Below, in pieces: positions 54,685-64,000 of a stretch of DNA of 64,000 nt. The translations under genes and the position numbers were made by a program. This stretch comes from Flavobacterium flevense (GTDB lineage Bacteria > Bacteroidota > Bacteroidia > Flavobacteriales > Flavobacteriaceae). Location: positions 620,001 to 684,000 of the forward strand of contig NZ_FRCC01000002.1 of the NCBI RefSeq assembly GCF_900142775.1. Direction: 5' to 3'. The notes beneath the pieces were generated by a model, which worked only from the letters and a program-made list of their open reading frames with translations, was not told the origin of the DNA and did not search any database. Positions within the stretch are counted from its first letter, which is position 1. Every line of letters begins with the position of its first letter.

Positions 54685-57351
54685 ATGAAAATAAATAGTC
54701 TGCTCCTCTTTTTTTTATTGTGGTTTTCAGTGACTCATGCCCAGGAAAAAAAAACATGGACAAGAATTAGTCCGTCGGCTACAGAAAAATTGGGTGGAAA
54801 ATCAGATTCAAAATCTGCTGTTTTATTTCGATTAGACGAAGAAACTTTAAAAACGAAGCTTAAAAGCGTACAGGATACCAAGCTTCCGGATACTTCGATG
54901 GAGATTACAATTCCGAATTCGAATGGTGATTTAGAAAAATTTACTATTCACGAAGATTCTAATTTTGAACCGGAACTTCAGGCAAAATATCCTGATATTC
55001 GTTCTTATTCCGGTACTGGAATTACAGATGCATCGGCTGTTTTAAACTTTAGTATGTCGCCATCAGGGATTCAAACCATGATTACCAGAAAAGGGAATCA
55101 GGTGGAGTTTATAGAAAAAGATACAGCAAATAAAGCGGTATATGTCGTTTTTGATTCGGAAAGCAAACTTAAGGAAAGACTTCCTTTTAGTTGTACCACT
55201 GCTGAAGAGTCTGGTGTAACTAAAAAGAATGCTCAAAATGCTAAGTTGGTTTCCAGTGATAAAAAATTTAGAACTTTACGCTTAGCCTTGTCTTGTACCG
55301 GAGAATACGCTGTTTATCATGGAGGCACCATAAACGGAGCATTAGCTGCTATGAATGCAACTATGACAAGAGTAAATGCTGTTTTTGCAAGAGATCTGGC
55401 TGTCAAATTGCTTCTTATAGCGACCAATAATCAGCTAATATATACGAATGCTGCTACTGATCCTTACTCAGCAGCGGAGGCAGGAGTAGGTAATGAGGAT
55501 ACTGCCGGAGTCTGGAGTTCTGAATTACAAAATAATTTAAACTCCGTTATTGGGAGTGCTAATTATGACATAGGGCATTTGTTTGGTGCAACTGGTGGTG
55601 GTGGAAATGCAGGCTGTATTGGCTGTGTTTGCGAAGCTGCTAAAGGAAGTGCTTATACTTCTCCGTCTAATGCAAGACCGGAAGGAGATAGTTTTGATAT
55701 TGATTTTGTAGCTCATGAAATGGGACATCAGTTAGGAGCTAATCATGTTTTTTCTTACGAGATAGAAAATACCGGAGTAAGTGTGGAGCCGGGAAGTGGT
55801 TCTACCATTATGGGATATGCCGGAATTACTACTGATTATGATGTAGAACAACGTTCGGATGCTTATTTTTCGTTTGCAAGCATCAGTCAAATTCAAACTA
55901 ATTTAGCTACTAAAACATGTCCTGTAATCACTGCTATTAGTGGTAATACGCCAACAGTAAATGCAGGAGCGGATTATACTATTCCAAAAGAAACGGCTTT
56001 TGTTTTAAAAGGAACGGGAGGTTCTTCGGCTGCTGTGACGTATGTTTGGGAGCAAAATGATTCGGCTACATCTGCCGATGGAGATTCGAGTGTGGCTTTA
56101 AGTACAAAAACTAACGGGCCGCTTTTTCGCTCTTTTCCCCCTGTAAGTGCTCCAGTACGCTACATGCCCAGTCTTGAAAATGTTTTGGCCGGAAGATTGA
56201 CCTCCAGATGGGAATCGGTTGCTGCGGTTTCCAGAACCCTTCATTTTGTTTTAACAGCCAGAGATAATGCCGCAGAAGGTTTGGCTCAGACGCTTTCGGA
56301 TGAAATGGTGGTGAATGTAAATGCGGCAACAGGACCTTTTGAAATTACGTCTCAAAACACAGAGGATTTAAGTTGGTTTCAGAATACACAAAAAATAATT
56401 GAATGGAATGTGAATGGAACAAATGCTTTGCCGGGTTCGTCCAAAGTAAATATTAAACTTTCAACAGATAATGGAGTTACTTTTCCTGTTACTCTTGCTT
56501 CCGCTGTAGTTAATGATGGTTCGGAGACTATTACCGTGCCGAATGTTTCTTCGCAATTTTGCAGAATTTTGATAGAACCCACAGAGAATATTTATTATGC
56601 TGTTAACAGTAAAACATTCACAATTGGATATACCACTGAATCGGATTGTCAGACTTTCAATATTCAGGGTGCTCCTTTTGCCATTCCTGAATCCGGAAGC
56701 TTTGCTACTAAAGTGATAACAGTCCCTGCTACAGATTCTTTTGTAACCGGTGTAACGGTGGATATAGATGTTTCTCACAGTTATTTTTCGGATGTACAGA
56801 TGGAATTACTGAGTCCGCAAGGAACGGTGGTTAAATTGTTTTATAATGGCTGCAGCAGTACTAACGGGCAATTGTTATTGCGTTATGATGATGCAGGATC
56901 TGATTTGGTTTGTGGAAATGCGACTTTGCAAACCGTAGCTCCTTTGGGTGTTTTGGGGGATTTTATAGGCGAAAATGCAACAGGGAACTGGACGCTTCGT
57001 TATAGGGATATTTTTACTAGTGATACCGGAACGATTAATTCGGCATCGATTGCTATTTGCACCCAAAAATATACCTTAATTCCATTCGAAGAAATAAATA
57101 AGGATTTAATAGTAAGTTCAAAGAATAATGATGGTAATTTTAATGTGAAATATATTAGTACTTCTGCTGCTAGTGAAATCCAGATTTTAGTTTTTGATAG
57201 TACCGGAAAAAGATTGTTTGATACTAAATACCCCAATAACGGCGACTTTAGTCAGGATATTCAATTGTTATGGAAGCCTCAGGCGGGAGTTTATTTTGTA
57301 CACATGATTGATGGCGGTGTAAAGAAAACAGCTAAAATTATAATTAAGTAA
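54685..57351 (+). CDS. Secreted reprolysin-like zinc metalloprotease with P-domain and T9SS type A signal
   Basis: 888 residues. Signal peptide about 1-20 (ending THA-QEK) and a propeptide. A metzincin catalytic domain has HEMGHQLGANH (HExxHxxGxxH, about 344-354) and the Met-turn STIMGYAG. A PKD-like segment follows (TPTVNAGADYTIP), then a proprotein-convertase P-domain (DIDVSHSYFSDVQMELLSPQ, LGDFIGENATGNWTL). The C-terminal T9SS type A sorting domain runs from about 815 (NNDGNFNV) to KKTAKIIIK. It is exported by T9SS and probably digests extracellular protein. An upstream TTG at 54661 overlaps the promoter and is not the start. Confidence 0.9.
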   Translation: MKINSLLLFFLLWFSVTHAQEKKTWTRISPSATEKLGGKSDSKSAVLFRLDEETLKTKLKSVQDTKLPDTSMEITIPNSNGDLEKFTIHEDSNFEPELQAKYPDIRSYSGTGITDASAVLNFSMSPSGIQTMITRKGNQVEFIEKDTANKAVYVVFDSESKLKERLPFSCTTAEESGVTKKNAQNAKLVSSDKKFRTLRLALSCTGEYAVYHGGTINGALAAMNATMTRVNAVFARDLAVKLLLIATNNQLIYTNAATDPYSAAEAGVGNEDTAGVWSSELQNNLNSVIGSANYDIGHLFGATGGGGNAGCIGCVCEAAKGSAYTSPSNARPEGDSFDIDFVAHEMGHQLGANHVFSYEIENTGVSVEPGSGSTIMGYAGITTDYDVEQRSDAYFSFASISQIQTNLATKTCPVITAISGNTPTVNAGADYTIPKETAFVLKGTGGSSAAVTYVWEQNDSATSADGDSSVALSTKTNGPLFRSFPPVSAPVRYMPSLENVLAGRLTSRWESVAAVSRTLHFVLTARDNAAEGLAQTLSDEMVVNVNAATGPFEITSQNTEDLSWFQNTQKIIEWNVNGTNALPGSSKVNIKLSTDNGVTFPVTLASAVVNDGSETITVPNVSSQFCRILIEPTENIYYAVNSKTFTIGYTTESDCQTFNIQGAPFAIPESGSFATKVITVPATDSFVTGVTVDIDVSHSYFSDVQMELLSPQGTVVKLFYNGCSSTNGQLLLRYDDAGSDLVCGNATLQTVAPLGVLGDFIGENATGNWTLRYRDIFTSDTGTINSASIAICTQKYTLIPFEEINKDLIVSSKNNDGNFNVKYISTSAASEIQILVFDSTGKRLFDTKYPNNGDFSQDIQLLWKPQAGVYFVHMIDGGVKKTAKIIIK

Positions 57352-57368
57352 TTAAAAGTGTTTGTAAT

Positions 57369-57408
57369 AAAAAAGCAGGAAAACAAATTGTGTTTTCCTG
57401 CTTTTTTA
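57369..57408. terminator. Bidirectional terminator between the metalloprotease gene and pth
   Basis: Perfect arms AAAAAGCAGGAAAACA / TGTTTTCCTGCTTTTT with A and T runs; reaches the pth stop codon. Confidence 0.9.
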
Positions 57409-58032
57409 TTTTCCGTTAAAAGTAGTCATGGTGTTTTCTAATCCGGCGGTTCCAAAAGATTTAATAATTTCAGAAGCTGTTTCCAGTCGCTCCGGGAGAG
57501 CTTCATTTTCGGCTGCATTCCATTCTCCTAAAACATAGTCTACTTGTCGGCCTTTTTTAAATTCGTCACTAATGCCAAAACGAAAACGGGTATATTGATT
57601 GGTGTTTAAAACCAGATTGATGTTTTTTAAGCCGTTATGACCACCATCGCTGCCTTTAGGTTTGACGCGGATGGTGCCAAAAGATAAGTTTAGATCGTCG
57701 GTGATGACAAAGATGTTTTCTAGAGGGATGTTTTCTTTTTCCATCCAGTATTGTACCGCTTTTCCACTTAGATTCATGTAAGTGTTGGGTTTTAAGAGTA
57801 GAAAAGTCCTTCCTTTGAATTTGTATTCGGCTAGTGAACCCAGCTTTACAGTTTGGAAATCAAGTCCTTCTTTTCGGGCTAAATAATCCAATACTTTAAA
57901 ACCGATATTGTGACGTGTGTTTACATATTCGGCACCAATATTGCCTAGCCCTACAATTAGAAATTTCTTCATAGTATCTGTTTTGTCTGCTGTTTTTTTG
58001 GGTAAAAATAGCTGATTGATCCATTTTAACAT
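57406..58032 (-). CDS. pth: Peptidyl-tRNA hydrolase
   Basis: Releases tRNA from prematurely ended peptidyl-tRNA. 208 residues. The core starts MKKFLIVGLGNIGAEYVNTRHNIGF (from residue 21) with the catalytic His in TRHNIGF; LLKPNTYMNLSGKAV and GSDGGHNGLKNI follow, all family hallmarks. Before the core there is a 20-residue N-terminal extension (MLKWINQLFLPKK) with its own ATG; from memory such an extension is usual in flavobacterial Pth, so the longer start is kept, though translation from the inner ATG is possible. Confidence 0.93.
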   Translation of the reverse strand: MLKWINQLFLPKKTADKTDTMKKFLIVGLGNIGAEYVNTRHNIGFKVLDYLARKEGLDFQTVKLGSLAEYKFKGRTFLLLKPNTYMNLSGKAVQYWMEKENIPLENIFVITDDLNLSFGTIRVKPKGSDGGHNGLKNINLVLNTNQYTRFRFGISDEFKKGRQVDYVLGEWNAAENEALPERLETASEIIKSFGTAGLENTMTTFNGK

Positions 58033-58050
58033 GCTGCAAAAATAAGTATA

Positions 58051-58090
58051 AATTTTAATTACAATGTCAATTACAATGTCAATGTTAATT
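58051..58090. repeat. CAATTA/CAATGT repeat between pth and rplY
   Basis: AATTACAATGTC is repeated directly twice, followed by AATG. Related to the tract at 11471-11507. Confidence 0.6.
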
Positions 58091-58174
58091 TGAATAATCT
58101 ATTGAGCATGATGTTGATCGCTTCTGTTTTGTACATTGCAATTGTAATTGGTTTTTTGTCATTGATATTGTTTC

Positions 58175-58210
58175 AAAAAAAAAGCACCAATCTTTCGATT
58201 GATGCTTTTA
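58175..58210 (-). terminator. Terminator of rplY
   Basis: On the minus strand AAAGCATCAATC, loop GAAA, GATTGGTGCTTT, then a T run. Confidence 0.8.
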
Positions 58211-58228
58211 AGTATGATTGAAAAAAGA

Positions 58229-58840
58229 TTATTTTTTCTTTCCTTTTGCAGGTGCTTTTGCTGCTTTTGCTGCTTCCTGAGCTGCTTTCATAGCCGCACG
58301 AGACATCTTCACCTGACAAATAACTGTGTTGTCCGGGTGCATGATTTTAAAATCAGGAGTAGGTACTTTAGTTACATATAACTTGTTACCCATGTCAAGC
58401 GGAGTGATATCAGCTTCAACAAAATCAGGAAGATTTTTAGGTAAAGCTTTAACTTTTAATTTACGGTTGTTGATACGTAAATCTCCACCAGCCATAACTC
58501 CTTTAGAGTTACCAGTGATTTTTACAGGAACTTCAATAGTGATTTCTTTGTCATCATACAATTGAAAAAAGTCAATGTGTAAGATTCTTTCAGAAACCGG
58601 GTGAACCTGAATGTCTTGTAAAATAGCATTGAATGATTTTCCGTTAGCTAATTCAATCACAACTGTGTGTGCGTTTGGAGTGTAAACCAAGCTTTTGAAT
58701 GCTTTTTCTTCTGCTGAAAAATGAACTGGTTGATCTCCTCCGTATAACACGCAAGGAACCGCTCCAGCATTACGTAAGGCTTTAGTAGCAACTTTGCCCA
58801 CGCTTTCTCTTTCTGATCCTTTAATTGTAATCGATTTCAT
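58229..58840 (-). CDS. rplY: 50S ribosomal protein L25 (Ctc form)
   Basis: 5S rRNA-binding ribosomal protein of the long CTC/TL5 type, 203 residues. The N-terminal L25 domain (about 1-92) has [25 protein letters not shown] and [11 protein letters not shown]; a C-terminal beta domain (about 93-180) has [12 protein letters not shown]. The tail is Ala/Lys-rich ([14 protein letters not shown]), as in other Bacteroidetes. It lies next to prs and pth, a usual grouping. Confidence 0.95.
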   Translation of the reverse strand: MKSITIKGSERESVGKVATKALRNAGAVPCVLYGGDQPVHFSAEEKAFKSLVYTPNAHTVVIELANGKSFNAILQDIQVHPVSERILHIDFFQLYDDKEITIEVPVKITGNSKGVMAGGDLRINNRKLKVKALPKNLPDFVEADITPLDMGNKLYVTKVPTPDFKIMHPDNTVICQVKMSRAAMKAAQEAAKAAKAPAKGKKK

Positions 58841-58916
58841 TTTAAATATTTATATAGTTATTAATTAAACTCTTTTTTAGTTCCAAGTACTGGACTTAGA
58901 CTGTTTATTTTGTAGT

Positions 58917-58942
58917 GAGATTGCTTCGTTCCTCGCAATGAC
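58917..58942. repeat. Dispersed repeat copy (GCTTCGTTCCTCGCAATGAC type)
   Basis: GAGATTGCTTCGTTCCTCG then CAATGAC, ending at the first base of the prs stop codon. Related to the copy at 1010-1032. Confidence 0.6.
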
Positions 58943-59883
58943 TACATGATAAACTTCCCACTAATGGAATTGTTGTGTTGTACCATTTGCATTACTTCGG
59001 CAAAAAGTGGTGCACAACTCACGACTCTAATTTTCTTTGATTCTTTCTTTAATGGGATAGAATCCGTAACAATTAATTCGCTTAGTTTTGATTCTTCTAT
59101 TCTTTCATAAGCTTTGCCAGATAAAATAGCGTGTGTACATATAGCTCTAACGCTTAATGCACCTCTTTCTATCATTAGGTCAGCGGCTTTCGCCAATGTT
59201 CCTCCTGTGTCAATCATGTCATCAACCAGAATTACATTTCTGCCTTTTACTTCACCAATTAATTCCATGGTGTCGATAACATTTGCTTCTTTCCTTTGTT
59301 TGTAACAAATAACCACATCCGACTCTAAGAATTTAGAATAAGCATACGCTCTTTTAGAACCTCCCATATCAGGAGAAGCAATGGTTAAATTTTCTAACTT
59401 AAGGCTTTCTACGTATGGTAAAAATATAGTGGAAGCAAAAAGATGATCTACCGGTTTTTCAAAGAATCCCTGAATTTGATCTGCATGTAAATCCATGGTC
59501 ATGATTCTTGTTGCTCCTGCAGCTTCCAGCATTTTAGCAATTAGTTTTGCTCCAATCGGAACTCGGGGTTTGTCTTTTCTGTCTTGTCTTGCCCAGCCAA
59601 AGTAAGGCATAACTGCAGTAATGTGTCTGGCTGAAGCGCGTTTTGCAGCATCAATCATTAATAATAACTCCATCAAATTATCCGTATTTGGAAAAGTAGA
59701 GCAAACAATAAAAACGCGTAAACCTCTTATGGATTCTTCGTAAGAAGGCTGAAATTCCCCGTCACTATAGTGTGACATTGACACTTTACCTAATGGAATA
59801 CCGTATTCTTTCGAAATTTTTTCAGCTAGATAGACACTTTGTGAACAAGCAAAAATTTTAGCTTCCGGTTCTTTTTGTGACAT
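58942..59883 (-). CDS. prs: Ribose-phosphate pyrophosphokinase
   Basis: Makes PRPP from ribose-5-phosphate and ATP for nucleotide, His and Trp synthesis. 313 residues. FGWARQDRKDKPRVPIGAKL is the ATP/flexible-loop region, MTMDLHADQIQGFF has the metal-binding His, and VILVDDMIDTGGTL is the PRPP-binding loop. Normal length. Next to rplY on the same strand, probably cotranscribed (101-base gap). A dispersed repeat abuts its stop codon. Confidence 0.97.
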   Translation of the reverse strand: MSQKEPEAKIFACSQSVYLAEKISKEYGIPLGKVSMSHYSDGEFQPSYEESIRGLRVFIVCSTFPNTDNLMELLLMIDAAKRASARHITAVMPYFGWARQDRKDKPRVPIGAKLIAKMLEAAGATRIMTMDLHADQIQGFFEKPVDHLFASTIFLPYVESLKLENLTIASPDMGGSKRAYAYSKFLESDVVICYKQRKEANVIDTMELIGEVKGRNVILVDDMIDTGGTLAKAADLMIERGALSVRAICTHAILSGKAYERIEESKLSELIVTDSIPLKKESKKIRVVSCAPLFAEVMQMVQHNNSISGKFIM

Positions 59884-60078
59884 TTAATTTGTTGTTTTTA
59901 TTCCGCTGCGCTCTATATAATTCGGCTTTGTCTTTTTTCTAAAGCTAAACATGTATAAATGCCTCGGGTGGAGTTAGTTAGTATATGCTGTTTTTAACGA
60001 GCTGCAAATTTAGAAAATTAATTTGACTGTGAAAGTAAAATTTTCAGATTTTTTCTTAGAATCTTTCATAATATTTTT

Positions 60079-60087
60079 TACATTTGC
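60079..60087 (+). promoter_or_regulatory. -7 promoter element of tRNA-Leu
   Basis: TACATTTGC, exact TAnnTTTG match, about 85 nt before the mature tRNA 5' end. Confidence 0.5.
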
Positions 60088-60171
60088 ACCGTGTTAAAGG
60101 AAAGACTTTTAGTCTTAGGATTAGATTTTCTTTATTGCGTTGAGACAATTGTTTTTGTCTCTGTCTGCTAA

Positions 60172-60251
60172 GCCCGGATGGCGGAATTGGTAGACGCGCT
60201 GGTCTCAAACACCTGTGGGAAACCGTGCCGGTTCGACTCCGGCTCCGGGTA
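60172..60251 (+). tRNA. tRNA-Leu (anticodon CAA)
   Basis: Acceptor stem GCCCGGA pairs with TCCGGGT (one G-U), discriminator A at 60251. The D loop contains GGAATTGGTAGACGC. The anticodon arm is CTGGT-CTCAAAC-ACCTG with CAA at positions 34-36, reading UUG; one T-T mismatch lies in that stem. A class II variable arm (TGGGAAACCG region) and T arm CCGGTTCGACTCCGG are present. The 3' CCA is not encoded. The extra arm and A discriminator confirm leucine. Confidence 0.93.
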
Positions 60252-60252
60252 C

Positions 60253-60283
60253 AAAAGCCTCTTCGAAAGAAGGGGCTTTTTTT
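60253..60283 (+). terminator. Terminator after tRNA-Leu
   Basis: AAAAGCCTCTTC, loop GAAA, GAAGGGGCTTTT, then T run; begins two bases past the tRNA. Confidence 0.85.
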
Positions 60284-60289
60284 GTTTTA

Positions 60290-60647
60290 TCTTTTTTTTG
60301 GGCAAATAGTAGATCCGTAAACAGTCTTCGTCCGGGCGTTTTATTTGGAATAGAAAAACAAAACAATATTTATTTCCAGAATTGATTTTTTGGGTTATTT
60401 CTGTTCTAAAAGCCCATTTTTAGTCATTAATGCCAATTTGCCCCCGTTATTTTATCTTAATACCCCTCATCTCTTTTGTAGTGATGTTTAAATTTGTAGT
60501 TTAGATATTTGTTGATTATTTGGCTTTATATTTTGAGTTAAAGTATTTTTTTTGAGTATTTTTTTTCAATAGTGTATATAAAATGAATTTTGAATAAGAC
60601 TTCTAAAATTTTAAATTTTAAAACCCAAGTAATATAAAGAGAATTAA
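60290..60647. other. Long upstream region of the GH2 gene, no gene seen
   Basis: A 358-base gap. It contains two C-rich blocks, TTTGCCCCCG (60437-60446) and AATACCCCTC (60460-60469), about 22 bases apart, and TAAATTTG at 60489-60496 matching the -7 element. The last 150 bases are an A/T-rich leader. No ORF of interest on either strand. Confidence 0.5.
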
Positions 60648-63767
<3,120 letters not shown>

Positions 63768-63797
63768 TTTAGTGGTTTTTTTTGTGTGTTTATTTAG

Positions 63798-63828
63798 AGA
63801 ACCTATGATATTTATTCATAGGTTTTTC
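63798..63828 (+). terminator. Terminator after the GH2 gene
   Basis: AACCTATGA, short loop, TCATAGGTT, then TT and C; moderate T run. Confidence 0.65.
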
Positions 63829-63950
63829 TACTTTTAGGGTTTAAACCACCCGCTCTTTTTATCGCTGATGTAAAAGGATCTTTGAGCGAAACCTGATATT
63901 TGAATAAAATATTCCTAACCAACTAACCAAAGTGTATTTTGATAAATAGA

Positions 63951-64000
63951 ATGCTACTGTTTTTAATGCTTTTGATCTCTTTTGCGATTAATTCGCAGCG
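63951..64000 (+). CDS. Start of an exported protein, truncated by the window end
   Basis: ATG at 63951 opens a frame reading MLLFLMLLISFAINSQR, a clear signal peptide or anchor, running off the window. An in-frame TTG at 63939 would add MINR in front and is equally possible. The family cannot be told from 17 residues. It follows the GH2 gene and could be part of the same glycan-use locus. Confidence 0.5.
   Translation, partial: MLLFLMLLISFAINSQ

Overview
The window comes from an AT-rich member of the Bacteroidetes, almost certainly a Flavobacterium or close relative. Three things support this. Promoters repeatedly match the Bacteroidetes form (TTG about 19-21 nt before TAnnTTTG) and clear Shine-Dalgarno sites are lacking. 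Secreted proteins carry type IX secretion (T9SS) C-terminal signals. Family content is flavobacterial: an OlsF-type ornithine-lipid synthase, a DUF4270 lipoprotein, a large TonB-dependent receptor, and atpD-atpC apart from the other ATP synthase genes. No species can be named without a search.

Layout. 1-4.0 kb: an Abi_2/HEPN defence-type gene, then rsmA-mgtE-proC. 4.0-13.6 kb: a secreted GH43 enzyme, a small transcription unit with a 25-codon ORF, a 2-hydroxyacid dehydrogenase, two small membrane proteins (DUF805, TM2), a lipoprotein, olsF, exonuclease III, an OmpA-type lipoprotein and an aldo/keto reductase. 13.6-21.6 kb: a repeat-filled gap, an AsmA-like/GT51 glycosyltransferase, a LytS/LytTR two-component pair, a long nested palindrome, and radA coupled to an esterase-like gene. 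21.7-27.4 kb: panC-panD facing a half-length GT5 protein, then the DUF4270 lipoprotein and glmS. 27.6-32.7 kb: a TonB receptor and atpD-atpC. 32.7-38.5 kb: biotin genes bioF, bioD, bioA and a ketoacyl-synthase-like gene, interrupted by a GxxExxY gene, then recX. 38.5-52.4 kb: three giant paralogous T9SS cargo proteins, then bioB. 52.5-60.3 kb: twin membrane proteins, ribF, a secreted metalloprotease, pth, rplY, prs and tRNA-Leu(CAA). 60.6-64 kb: a GH2 beta-galactosidase and the start of another exported protein.

Most genes are housekeeping, with short operons (rsmA-mgtE; radA-esterase; kinase-regulator; panC-panD; atpD-atpC). Biotin synthesis is nearly complete here (bioF, D, A, B plus a KAS-like partner) but is split by the T9SS cluster and by repeats.

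The most unusual layer is the intergenic DNA. It holds many dispersed inverted, heptameric and palindromic repeats. The best candidate for an undescribed system is the GxxExxY (PD-(D/E)XK-like) gene at 34006-34398. It lies between two inverted arms that match each other. A gene-less pair of similar arms lies 2 kb downstream in the same operon. This looks like an autonomous/non-autonomous element pair, but only a genome-wide comparison could show that. Other notable items are the 25-codon transcription unit, a structured element after atpC, inverted heptamer arrays between atpD and atpC, and a gene remnant abutting recX.
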